DNA of 26,392 bases from an uncultured Bacteroidales bacterium (GCA_937916355.1 CALFTM010000018.1:1-26392); one strand, 5' to 3'; counted from the first letter of the stretch, positions 16,443-24,830 are shown. Translations and numbers: made by a program. The notes: generated by a model from the sequence alone, not told the origin.

Positions 16443-17192
16443 TCAAGCTCTCTTTTTTTGAGGATATTTTCTGAAAAGACTGTCTATTTTTAGTCGAATT
16501 AGACCAAACAATGCTTCTCCAAAGATTCCTCCGCTCATTTTGGAATTTCCTAAAACCCTGTTGACGAATATGATAGGAACTTCCTTAATGGTAAATCCGC
16601 ATTTATATGCGGTATATTTCATTTCTATCTGAAAAGCATACCCTTTGAATCTGATTTTGTCTAACTCAATGGTCTCTAAAACTTCTCTCCTGAAACATTT
16701 GAAGCCGGCGGTCGTGTCGGCTACTTTCAAACCTGTGACGATTCTCACATATTTAGATGCGAAATAGGACATCAAAACTCTTCCCATTGGCCAGTTTACC
16801 ACGTTCACACCACTTACATAGCGTGAGCCGATAGCTACATCCGCACCCTCTTCTGAGCAAGCCTTGTGGAGTTTCAACAGGTCATCCGGGTTGTGGGAGA
16901 AGTCCGCATCCATCTCGAAGACGAAGTCGTAACCTTTCTCGATTGCCCATTTAAAACCGGTGATATAGGCTGTTCCTAAACCAAGCTTACCAGACCTCTC
17001 GATGATATGTAGGCGGTCTGGAAATTCTTTCATGAGTCCTTTCACGATTTCCCCTGTGCCATCTGGAGAACCATCGTCCACAACCAAAATATGAAAATGC
17101 TTTGGCAATGAAAACACTTTTCTACAAATGTTTTCAATATTCTCTTTCTCGTTGTATGTTGGTATGATTACCACACCGTCATTGCTTTCCAT
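16443..17192 (-). CDS. polyprenol monophosphomannose synthase (DPM1-like GT2), 249 aa
   Basis: A family 2 glycosyltransferase of the dolichol-phosphate mannosyltransferase type, transferring mannose from GDP-mannose to a polyprenyl phosphate on the inner face of the membrane. IIPTYNEKENI is at 9-19, VVDDGSPDGTG at 37-47, and the metal-binding DxD (Asp95-Ala-Asp97) lies in FEMDADFSHNP. GSRYVSG and FKCFRREVL are typical downstream motifs, and VPIIFVNRVLGNSKMSGGI closes the domain. There is no C-terminal membrane helix, matching the soluble or peripheral DPM1 form. The donor and acceptor sugars are inferred from family. It is the first gene of a two-gene unit with dihydroorotase and is divergent from mfd. 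Confidence 0.9.
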   Translation of the reverse strand: MESNDGVVIIPTYNEKENIENICRKVFSLPKHFHILVVDDGSPDGTGEIVKGLMKEFPDRLHIIERSGKLGLGTAYITGFKWAIEKGYDFVFEMDADFSHNPDDLLKLHKACSEEGADVAIGSRYVSGVNVVNWPMGRVLMSYFASKYVRIVTGLKVADTTAGFKCFRREVLETIELDKIRFKGYAFQIEMKYTAYKCGFTIKEVPIIFVNRVLGNSKMSGGIFGEALFGLIRLKIDSLFRKYPQKKRA

Positions 17193-17342
17193 TGCCTTAA
17201 TGTTATTTTATTTTAGAGTGTAAATTTACTTTTTTTTAGTCAAAAAAAATAATTGTTGGGGAATAATTTCTCCTCGAACAGTCATTTTTCTTTTTTTCTT
17301 CTATTTATGCAAAAATAGAAAATGGTTTGGATTTTTATTCGT

Positions 17343-17350
17343 TATCTTTG
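17343..17350 (+). promoter_or_regulatory. -7 element of mfd
   Basis: TATCTTTG matches TAnnTTTG. A TTTG lies at 17326-17329, but the spacer is only 13 nt, so the -33 is uncertain. The predicted start near 17356 is about 12 nt from the start codon. Confidence 0.45.
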
Positions 17351-17367
17351 TAAAAAAAATCTAAGAT

Positions 17368-20300
17368 TTGGATATAAAAGATTTGATAAAGCGTTTAGAA
17401 TCTAATAATCAGGTTCTTACGTTAAAGGAAAGATTGAAAAAAAATAGGGGAGAAAACTTCATCCTTAAAGGTATGGAGGGTTCTTTTCGTGCGTTGGTTT
17501 TTTCTAATTTGTATGTTGAAGGGTGTGGAGAGCGTCAGTTCATCATCATGAATGATGCTGAAAGTGCCGCATACATGTATCATGATCTTACCCAGTTGTT
17601 GGGGCAGGAGGAGGTCTGTTTTTTTCCTGTCTCTTATAAAAGTGCGAAAAAATACGGGGGAAGGCAGTCGGATGCTGCGAATGAGGTGTTGAGGACGGAG
17701 GTTTTGAATAAATTGAGCGATAAAAACGGTCGTTTTATGATTGTCTCGCATCCGGAGGCTCTGTCAGAATTGGTGGTGAAAACGGAGGTTTTGAAGGAAA
17801 AAACCTTTTTTGTGAAGGTGGGCGAGACGGTAGACACTCTCTTTCTTTCTCAGATGTTGGTTGAATATGGTTTTCAAAGGGTCGATTTCGTCTATGAGCC
17901 GGGGCAGTTTTCCGTGAGAGGTAGTATCATAGATGTTTTTTCGTTCTCTTGCGAGTACCCTATTCGTATAGATTTTTTTGGTGATGAGGTCGATTCCATC
18001 CGCACTTTTAATGTGGAGACTCAGTTGTCCATAGAGGAGAAGAAAAGTGTTTCGATTGTTGCTAACGTGCATGATGATTCGGATGCGTCCGACTCGTTGT
18101 TCAGTTTTCTTCCTGCGGATGTCCTTCTCTCTTTTTATGATTTTTCTTACACAGCAGAGGTCTTGAAGCGTATTTCGGAGGAGGAGCCGGAGTCGTTGCT
18201 GTTTGAACAGTTTTTTGAGCAAATCAGCGATTTGTGTAAAATAGAGTTTGGTGGGCATCAGACTTTGCCAGATGTGCGAGAAGAGTATGTGCTGCATTTT
18301 CATACCTCTCCGCAACCGCTGTTCTCGAAAAATTTCGATTGGATTGCGGAGGATTTCAGGAAAAGGAAATCTGAGGGTTTCACGGTTTGCCTTTTGAGTG
18401 ATAATAAACATCAGATAGAGAGGGTTAGTGCCATTTTTGAGGATAAGGGGCTCGATGTCGATTTCACACCGGTACTGCAAACGCTCCATGAGGGTTTTGT
18501 GGATCCGGATAGTCAACTATGTTGTTATACGGATCATCAGATTTTCAATAGGTTTCATAAATATTCGTTACGTTCGGAGCGGGCGAGGAATGGTCAGGGC
18601 GCATTGACTCTAAAGGAGCTGAACAGTTTTAAGGCGGGGGATTTCGTGGTGCATGTAGACCATGGAATCGGACGGTTTGGCGGTTTGATCCAAATTGATG
18701 TGAATGGCAAAAAACAGGAGGTGATAAAGCTTTTGTATAAAAATGATGATCTGCTGTTGGTGAGCATTCATGCTTTGCATAAGATTTCTCGTTACAGGGG
18801 AAAGGAGGGGGAGGCTCCTCATATCAGTAAATTGGGTACTGGCGCATGGCAGACTTTGAAGGAGCGCACCAAAAAGAAGGTGAAGGATATCGCCCGTGAT
18901 TTAATCGCCCTTTATGCTAAAAGAAGAGAGGAGAAGGGGTATGCTTTTTCTCCGGACACTTTTTTGCAGTCTGAATTGGAATCCTCTTTTATCTATGAAG
19001 ATACGCCCGACCAGTTGAAGACCACCCAAGAGGTGAAGGCCGACATGGAGAGTGATTTGCCGATGGATAGGCTCGTTTGTGGGGATGTGGGGTTTGGAAA
19101 GACTGAAATCGCCATTCGTGCTGCATTCAAAGCAGTTTGTGATAGCAAGCAAGCTGTGGTGTTAGTGCCGACGACGGTCTTGGCTCTGCAACATTACAAG
19201 ACATTCAAGGAGAGATTGAAGGATTTCCCTTGTACGGTGGAGTATTTAAATAGGTCTCGTTCTGCAAAGGACGTGAAGCGTATTTTGCAGGAGTTGGAAG
19301 AGGGTAAGGTTGATATTATCATCGGCACACAGAAGGTTTTAGGAAAGGGTATTAAATTCAAGGATTTAGGACTTCTGGTTATTGACGAGGAGCAGAAATT
19401 TGGTGTTTCGATGAAAGAGAAAATCAAGCAAATGAAGGTGAATGTGGATACGCTTACGCTTACAGCCACGCCAATCCCTCGTACGCTCCAATTTTCACTG
19501 ATGGGTGCGCGCGACCTCTCGATCATCAGTACTCCGCCTCCTAACCGTTTCCCTATCCGAACTGAGTTGTACACCTTCAATGAGGAGGTGATCAGGGATG
19601 CTATTTGTTATGAGATGGATCGCAACGGACAGGTGTTTTTTATCAATAACAGAGTGCAGAATCTGCTCGAACTGAAAGCGTTGATCAATCGGCTCGTGCC
19701 TGATGCGAGGGTTGCGGTGGGGCATGGTCAGATGAATGGTGTTGAACTGGAGAATATCATTTTGGATTTCCTCGATTATGAATATGATGTTTTATTGGCT
19801 ACCACGATTGTGGAGTCGGGAATTGATATTCCGAATTGTAATACCATCATCGTGAATAATGCTCAGAATTTTGGTTTGAGCGACCTTCACCAGTTGCGTG
19901 GTCGGGTGGGACGAAGCAATCGTCGTGCCTTCTGTTACCTTTTGTCTCCTCCGTTGTCGACACTCACCGCAGATGCTCGCAGAAGATTGCAGGCGATAGA
20001 GAGTTTTTCAGACTTGGGTAGTGGTTTTAATATTGCGATGCAAGACTTGGATATTCGCGGTGCTGGTAATTTGTTGGGGGCGGAACAGAGCGGTTTCATC
20101 GCAGATTTGGGGTATGAAACCTACCAAAATGTGTTGAATGAGGCGGTCGCCGAACTTAAAATCAAAGAGTTCCCTGAATTATATGAGGAGAAGGAGGAGA
20201 GTGCCAAAAAGATATTGCCTTTGGTGGTCGATTGTCAGGTGGAAACCGACATGGAACTTACGTTCCCTTCTGATTATGTGGAGAATGTTTCTGAAAGAAT

Positions 20301-20688
20301 GAACCTCTACCGTGAATTGGATAATGTGCGAGATGAACAAGAATTGGAATTGTTTGAGAAGAAGATGGTCGACCGTTTTGGTGCGTTGCCGGAGCAGACC
20401 ATCAATCTCTTGATGCTGGTTCGTGTGAGGTGGGCGGCACAGAAGCTCGGATTTGAAAAACTCACTTTGAAGCAAAACCGGATGACAGGCTTTTTTACGA
20501 ATGATGATGATTCTCCATACTTCCAATCTGAAGCGTTTGGTAAAATATTAAATTATTACCAGAATCATGTGGAAAGATGCAAGTTGCGTGAAAATGGCGG
20601 CAAACGTTCGATTGTCTTCCAAGATGTGAAGTGTGTGGAAGAGGCTTTTTCTATTTTACGCCGAGTCAATGAAACTTCTGGGGAGTGA
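17368..20688 (+). CDS. mfd: transcription-repair coupling factor Mfd, 1106 aa, UUG start
   Basis: An ATP-driven translocase that removes RNA polymerase stalled at lesions and recruits UvrA. A UvrB-like N-terminal module covers about residues 1-350 (YEPGQFSVRGSIIDVFSF near 193). The RNA-polymerase-interacting domain begins near 425 (FKAGDFVVHVDHGIGRFGG). The helicase core has Walker A GDVGFGKTE (572-580), DEEQ (673-676), TATPIPRTL, and LRGRVGRSNRRAFCYL near 846; the C-terminal TRCF domain completes it. The length is normal. The start is a TTG: an in-frame TAA at 17362-17364 lies just before it, and the next Met is at codon 36, inside the conserved N-terminal domain. The gene is divergent from the mannosyltransferase and ends in a terminator hairpin. 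Confidence 0.96.
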   Translation: MDIKDLIKRLESNNQVLTLKERLKKNRGENFILKGMEGSFRALVFSNLYVEGCGERQFIIMNDAESAAYMYHDLTQLLGQEEVCFFPVSYKSAKKYGGRQSDAANEVLRTEVLNKLSDKNGRFMIVSHPEALSELVVKTEVLKEKTFFVKVGETVDTLFLSQMLVEYGFQRVDFVYEPGQFSVRGSIIDVFSFSCEYPIRIDFFGDEVDSIRTFNVETQLSIEEKKSVSIVANVHDDSDASDSLFSFLPADVLLSFYDFSYTAEVLKRISEEEPESLLFEQFFEQISDLCKIEFGGHQTLPDVREEYVLHFHTSPQPLFSKNFDWIAEDFRKRKSEGFTVCLLSDNKHQIERVSAIFEDKGLDVDFTPVLQTLHEGFVDPDSQLCCYTDHQIFNRFHKYSLRSERARNGQGALTLKELNSFKAGDFVVHVDHGIGRFGGLIQIDVNGKKQEVIKLLYKNDDLLLVSIHALHKISRYRGKEGEAPHISKLGTGAWQTLKERTKKKVKDIARDLIALYAKRREEKGYAFSPDTFLQSELESSFIYEDTPDQLKTTQEVKADMESDLPMDRLVCGDVGFGKTEIAIRAAFKAVCDSKQAVVLVPTTVLALQHYKTFKERLKDFPCTVEYLNRSRSAKDVKRILQELEEGKVDIIIGTQKVLGKGIKFKDLGLLVIDEEQKFGVSMKEKIKQMKVNVDTLTLTATPIPRTLQFSLMGARDLSIISTPPPNRFPIRTELYTFNEEVIRDAICYEMDRNGQVFFINNRVQNLLELKALINRLVPDARVAVGHGQMNGVELENIILDFLDYEYDVLLATTIVESGIDIPNCNTIIVNNAQNFGLSDLHQLRGRVGRSNRRAFCYLLSPPLSTLTADARRRLQAIESFSDLGSGFNIAMQDLDIRGAGNLLGAEQSGFIADLGYETYQNVLNEAVAELKIKEFPELYEEKEESAKKILPLVVDCQVETDMELTFPSDYVENVSERMNLYRELDNVRDEQELELFEKKMVDRFGALPEQTINLLMLVRVRWAAQKLGFEKLTLKQNRMTGFFTNDDDSPYFQSEAFGKILNYYQNHVERCKLRENGGKRSIVFQDVKCVEEAFSILRRVNETSGE

Positions 20689-20723
20689 CTTTTTATCCCT
20701 CCCCGGAAAGTTCTATTTTTTTT
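20671..20723 (+). terminator. mfd terminator overlapping both stop codons
   Basis: GAAACTTCTGGGGAG (20671-20685) pairs with CTCCCCGGAAAGTTC (20699-20713), with two central mismatches, and a T-rich tract follows (20714-20723). The mfd stop sits in the loop and the convergent TonB-domain gene's stop sits at the 3' foot of the stem. Confidence 0.8.
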
Positions 20724-21147
20724 CGGTATTGGGTAATGAATTAGCTTCTGTTTTAGGGGATAATTTAAAGTTGACCGGAAGGGTGAACGCTGATTTCACT
20801 TTTTTCCCGTATGCTTCTGCAGGCTCCCATTTTGGCATGTTTTTTACCACTCGTACAGCCTCTTTGTCAAGTGATGGGTGGACGCTTCTGATTACTTCAA
20901 TATCTTCAATAGAGCCATCTTTGTCGACAGTGAAATGAATAAGTACTCTTCCTTCTATTTCTGCATCCAATGCATCTTGTGGGTAGTTTAGGTTTGTTTG
21001 CAAATATTCAATCAAGGCAGGTGTCCCTCCTTTGAAACTTGACTTTTTTTCTACTTTTACGCAGATTTCATCTTCGCAATATGCGTTAGAAAAACCTAAA
21101 AGACAAAAAATGAATAAAAAAACTAATTTTAAATGATTGAGTTTCAT
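20713..21147 (-). CDS. small TonB C-terminal-domain protein, 144 aa
   Basis: An N-terminal hydrophobic segment (residues 5-22) is followed by polar sequence and acts as a signal peptide or single anchor. No lipobox is present. The rest is one TonB C-terminal domain: FKGGTPALIEYLQTNLNYPQDALDAEIEGRVLIHFTVDKDGSIEDIEVIRSVHPSLDKEAVRVVKNMPKWEPA, then a beta strand AFTLPVNFKL. This domain contacts TonB-dependent receptors in true TonB proteins. The Pro-rich spacer that spans the periplasm is missing, so it probably does not energise transport itself and may be a periplasmic accessory. It is convergent with mfd, 24 bp apart, with a -7 box at 21226-21233. Confidence 0.85.
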   Translation of the reverse strand: MKLNHLKLVFLFIFCLLGFSNAYCEDEICVKVEKKSSFKGGTPALIEYLQTNLNYPQDALDAEIEGRVLIHFTVDKDGSIEDIEVIRSVHPSLDKEAVRVVKNMPKWEPAEAYGKKVKSAFTLPVNFKLSPKTEANSLPNTEKK

Positions 21148-21225
21148 GATGTTCTTTGGTTTAATTATGGGGTTCTGTGATTGTTTTTAGAGCGAAATTA
21201 GAACCCCGATAAACTCCGCTTTGTG

Positions 21226-21233
21226 CAAAAGTA
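21226..21233 (-). promoter_or_regulatory. -7 element of the TonB-domain gene
   Basis: Minus-strand TACTTTTG fits TAnnTTTG, about 80 nt upstream of the ATG at 21147. No good -33 box is seen. Confidence 0.35.
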
Positions 21234-21358
21234 TTAAATTTTTAAGAAAAATAAGGAATATTACAAGTTTTTTACTGGAGTCCTTTAAACAGGGAGAGTG
21301 TGCTGGGAGGAAAGTCTGAACAAAAGAAAGAGCCGTAGGGATTGTCCTCATACAATTA
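21234..21358. other. intergenic, no gene seen
   Basis: This lies between the divergent TonB-domain and glycanase promoters. A G+C-richer patch at about 21275-21345 contains GAGGAAAGTC, which recalls RNase P RNA but lacks the rest of that RNA. No protein frame has coding character. Confidence 0.4.
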
Positions 21359-21390
21359 TTTGCAGTTATCAAAATAGATTTTTATTTTTG
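21359..21390 (+). promoter_or_regulatory. promoter of the glycanase gene
   Basis: TTTG (21359-21362), 20-nt spacer, TATTTTTG (21383-21390): a full consensus promoter. The predicted start is near 21396, giving a leader of about 180 nt. Confidence 0.65.
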
Positions 21391-21392
21391 TG

Positions 21393-21415
21393 CGTTTCAA
21401 ATTTGAATTGAAACG
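21393..21415 (+). promoter_or_regulatory. perfect palindrome at the glycanase transcription start
   Basis: CGTTTCAA (21393-21400), 7-nt spacer, TTGAAACG (21408-21415). It directly follows the -7 box, so it could be an operator for a dimeric regulator or a hairpin at the 5' end of the mRNA. Confidence 0.5.
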
Positions 21416-21579
21416 ATGTAAGTTGAAACCATTGTTAGTGTTTTTTATGATTTTTTTGTTGGTGTGAAATTTCATTTTTTTGAATGAATATTTCATATTG
21501 CTTTGAGTAATAACCACTATCTTGGTCGATGTTTTAATGTGGTGCTTTAATCATGAAATTTTATAATATTGGAATTAAA

Positions 21580-24500
21580 ATGAATATCAATTTAAAGATT
21601 CTGCGAACCTTCTGTTGGCTCGCATTGTTCTCGTTTTTCTCTTTGGTGGCAAAGGCTGAGGAGCGTTCTTATTCCGCCTACCTTTTCGCCTATTTCAAGG
21701 GCGAGGGGTTGGCGCAAGGCGAACAGATTTATTTTGCGGTCAGCAAGGACGGATTGCATTGGACGGACTTGAACGAGGGCAGTCCGGTTTTGACTTCGTC
21801 GATGGGCGAGAAGGGCTTGCGAGATCCTTTTATCATGCGCTCTGCTGAAGGCGACAAGTTTTTTGTCATCGCCACAGACTTGAAAATCTATGGCAATGGT
21901 AACTGGACGGCAGCTCAGACTACTGGCAGCAAGTCGATTATGGTGTGGGAGTCGGAAGACCTCGTGAATTGGTCGGAACAGCGAATGTGCCGTGTCGCCC
22001 CTGAGGGTGCTGGCTGCACATGGGCACCCGAAGCCTTTTATGACGATGAAAGCGGCAATTATATTGTCTTTTGGTCGTCCAAAATACCTAACTCGCAGAA
22101 TGTGCAGAATAATGACAACACTCATCGTGTCTATTACGCAACAACAAAAGATTTCAGGACATTCAGCGAGGCTAAAGTTTGGATTGAACTGCGAAATGCG
22201 AGCGGCAGAGTCATCAGCGCAATAGACGCAACGGCAATCAAGGTGGGCGACACCTATTACCGCTTTAAGAAAAACGAAGCGACGGAGGCGCATAAGGCGG
22301 GCTTGCCATCTTCTGGAAAATACATAATCATGGAGAAGTCTAAATCGCTTTTGGGCGAATGGACAGAAATTGCAACCGACATGAGCCGAATCTCTGGTGT
22401 GGAGGGACCAACCTGTTTCAAGTTTAATAACGAAGACAAATGGTGCCTCTTTTTGGACGATTTTGGAGGAAAGGGGTATTATCCTTTAGTCTTCACAGAT
22501 CTCTCTTCTGGGCAGTTTACGCAACTGGCTTCGGGCGAGTATTCTTTGCCGTCGGTAATGCGTCATGGCTCGGTCATCAACATAACGGAAGAGGAGTATT
22601 ACGGACTTTTGGCGAAGTATGACCCTAATCGCAAATCTACAGCTTGTCTCAACCCGGCGGCTCGTCAGCAGACAATCGAAGGTTGGGGCGTCTCTCTCTG
22701 CTGGTGGGCGAATATGTGCGGCAAATGGAGCGAGGATAAGGTGGATCATCTGGTAGAACTTCTGACGGCGGAGGATGGTCTTAACTATAATATCTTCCGA
22801 TACAACATCGGTGGCGGTGATGACCCGTCGCACTATAACGGACACATGACGACCGGCAAGGGGAAGCGTGCGGAGATGGACGGTTTCAAGGCGAGTGAGT
22901 ATGCTCCGTACGATTGGACAAAAGACCCGGGACAGCGTAAGGTGCTGCAGAAGATAAAAGAGGCGCGTCCGGACGCAATCTTTGAGGCGTTCTCAAACTC
23001 TCCTCCGTACTGGATGACCTACAGCGGTTGCTCGGCTGGCAATAAGGACGCTAATTCGGACAATCTGAAGCCTGAGTATTACGGCCAGTTTTGCGACTAT
23101 CTGATTGATGTCTGCAAACACTTCAAAGAGGAGTATGGTATTGAGTTTAAGACGCTCGACCCGTTCAATGAGCCTAACACAAACTACTGGGGCGCGAACG
23201 GCGGTCAGGAGGGCTGTCACTTCTCGCCGGCTTCTCAGGTTAAACTGATTCGCACTTTGTACCCTAAATTGCAGCAGTCGGGCTTGAATACGGTTATGTC
23301 CGCTTGCGACGAGACCAGTGTCACAACCGCCATCTCTGAGTTGCAGTTGTATATGTCGGAGGGAGACATTATTCCGATGCTGGGACAGTTCAATGTCCAC
23401 ACCTATTCTGGCAATGTGATGGACAAGGCTAATTTGAAGGATTTGGTGAATAAGTCGGGCTTGCCTTTCTGGATGTCGGAGACTGGTGCCGGCGGTAGCG
23501 GCATTGCAGGCAATCTCTCTTTGGCTCAGCGTATGTTCGACGACCTGAACTACCTGATGCCGCAAGCTTGGATTGACTGGCAGTTTGTGGAGGAGGGCAA
23601 CGACCAATGGTGTCTGGTGATGGGCAATTTTGCCGCTCAGACCTATTCCATCGTGAAGAATTATTATATCAGAATGCAGGTGACCCGGTTTATCAAACAA
23701 GGTTATACAATGCTGATGACTGGTCGTCCGGACCTCTTGGCGGCTCTAAGTCCTGACGGAAAAGAACTGGTGATTGTGATGCTGAACACCAATACGGAGG
23801 ATAAGTTTGTAGATGTGGATTTGTCGCTGTTTAAAGACGTTTCGGAAAATGTGCAGCTCTATGTGACTAACTCTTCTAAGAATTGCGAACGTTTGGACGG
23901 GGTGGTTGTGAAAGATGGGCAGTTCTCGTATGTGCTGGGCAAGCAGGAGATCGCTACGGCGATTCTTTCTGTGGAGAGTGGCGACGGAGTTAAGGCGTTG
24001 CAGCCTGATGTGGCATATATGATGATTCCGAGGGCGGCGACCTCTGTTGTCTCTGCGGCTTCGGACGGTGGTTTGTGTCTGGCGAACATTGCGTTGGGCG
24101 ATTCGCTTCAGCGTTGGTATTTCAAGTTGCTTCCTAATGGCAACTATATGATTTGCACAAAGCAGGACGGGGCTGTGAGTGCCATAACGGACGACGGTTC
24201 GTATTTCTTGAAATGGTCTCCAGTGAAGACTGACGATATTTCTCAGCAGTTTGAAATCAAGCCTGTTGGCGAGAATTGCTTTGACATCATATCTGCGTCA
24301 AATGGGAAAATGTTCGACTTGGAGGGTGTGAACACGGAAGCCGGCACGAAAGTGGGCGTGTGGGAAGGCGGAAAGGCTGGCGAGAATGCGCATCGGCAGT
24401 GGCGGATTTTGCCGTTCCCGTATGCCAACGAACTGAAAAGCGGGGAGGGTACAGGTGTTGTTTCGCCTCAGACAAATCAGTCTGTCTATTTTTATGGAGA

Positions 24501-24693
24501 TGATGATGTGTTGAACGTTGTGAATTTGTCAGGAGACTTGCTGGCAATGCGAATCTACTCGCTCAACGGCAAATTGCTGAAGACGGTTTCCATGAAAGAT
24601 ACTTTCGGCACGATTGCGCTTCCGACTGGTGTTTATGTCGTAGAATACGAACAAGCAGGCTCTTCAAAATCTGCAAAGGTTATAGTGGATTAA
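21580..24693 (+). CDS. secreted GH43-like / GH30 glycanase with ricin-type lectin and T9SS sorting domain, 1037 aa
   Basis: A signal peptide covers residues 1-26 (ends AKA). Residues about 30-350 resemble a GH43-type five-bladed propeller (LRDPFIM with Asp82; TWAPEAF with Glu151; GVEGP with Glu275). I cannot place the usual N-terminal catalytic Asp with certainty. Residues about 355-805 are a GH30 (alpha/beta)8 domain with its beta-sandwich: QTIEGWGVSLCWWA, acid/base Glu531 in DPFNEPN, nucleophile Glu634 in FWMSETGAGG. This most resembles the endo-beta-1,6-galactanase branch. Residues about 810-955 are a ricin-type/CBM13 trefoil. The last ~70 residues are a T9SS type A sorting domain (LRIYSLNGKLLK...LPTGVYVVEY). 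The likely role is cutting arabinogalactan- or xylan-type side chains at the cell surface. The ATG at 21553 is an alternative start that lengthens the n-region. The DNA is G+C-richer than its neighbours, and no SusC/SusD genes adjoin it. Confidence 0.88.
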   Translation: MNINLKILRTFCWLALFSFFSLVAKAEERSYSAYLFAYFKGEGLAQGEQIYFAVSKDGLHWTDLNEGSPVLTSSMGEKGLRDPFIMRSAEGDKFFVIATDLKIYGNGNWTAAQTTGSKSIMVWESEDLVNWSEQRMCRVAPEGAGCTWAPEAFYDDESGNYIVFWSSKIPNSQNVQNNDNTHRVYYATTKDFRTFSEAKVWIELRNASGRVISAIDATAIKVGDTYYRFKKNEATEAHKAGLPSSGKYIIMEKSKSLLGEWTEIATDMSRISGVEGPTCFKFNNEDKWCLFLDDFGGKGYYPLVFTDLSSGQFTQLASGEYSLPSVMRHGSVINITEEEYYGLLAKYDPNRKSTACLNPAARQQTIEGWGVSLCWWANMCGKWSEDKVDHLVELLTAEDGLNYNIFRYNIGGGDDPSHYNGHMTTGKGKRAEMDGFKASEYAPYDWTKDPGQRKVLQKIKEARPDAIFEAFSNSPPYWMTYSGCSAGNKDANSDNLKPEYYGQFCDYLIDVCKHFKEEYGIEFKTLDPFNEPNTNYWGANGGQEGCHFSPASQVKLIRTLYPKLQQSGLNTVMSACDETSVTTAISELQLYMSEGDIIPMLGQFNVHTYSGNVMDKANLKDLVNKSGLPFWMSETGAGGSGIAGNLSLAQRMFDDLNYLMPQAWIDWQFVEEGNDQWCLVMGNFAAQTYSIVKNYYIRMQVTRFIKQGYTMLMTGRPDLLAALSPDGKELVIVMLNTNTEDKFVDVDLSLFKDVSENVQLYVTNSSKNCERLDGVVVKDGQFSYVLGKQEIATAILSVESGDGVKALQPDVAYMMIPRAATSVVSAASDGGLCLANIALGDSLQRWYFKLLPNGNYMICTKQDGAVSAITDDGSYFLKWSPVKTDDISQQFEIKPVGENCFDIISASNGKMFDLEGVNTEAGTKVGVWEGGKAGENAHRQWRILPFPYANELKSGEGTGVVSPQTNQSVYFYGDDDVLNVVNLSGDLLAMRIYSLNGKLLKTVSMKDTFGTIALPTGVYVVEYEQAGSSKSAKVIVD

Positions 24694-24720
24694 GTGGTGG
24701 TTTGTGCAAAAAATACTTTG

Positions 24721-24753
24721 TACTGCGTAAAAAAGGTGCTTTTTTATGCAGTA
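24721..24753. repeat. perfect long hairpin downstream of the glycanase
   Basis: TACTGCGTAAAAAAG (24721-24735), 3-nt loop, CTTTTTTATGCAGTA (24739-24753): 15 bp with a single G-T wobble. There is no U-tract after the stem, so it is not a standard terminator. It may protect the mRNA 3' end or mark a former insertion. Confidence 0.6.
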
Positions 24754-24830
24754 TGGGTAGTAAAATGCATAAAATAGTGCCGTTCGCCGAATTTTAGCTA
24801 GGCTTTTTGTCGAATGGGAAAGAATAATAT

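Noticed and set aside
21275..21345. GAGGAAAGTC string resembling the RNase P RNA core
   Set aside because: Only about ten bases match. The several hundred bases of remaining P RNA structure, including the second half of the P4 core, are absent, and the glycanase promoter begins at 21359.
21592..22293. 233-codon leftward frame opposite the glycanase
   Set aside because: It is antisense to the signal peptide and GH43-like region, with His/Arg/Cys-rich composition and no domain. It reflects the G+C-richer codon use of the real gene.
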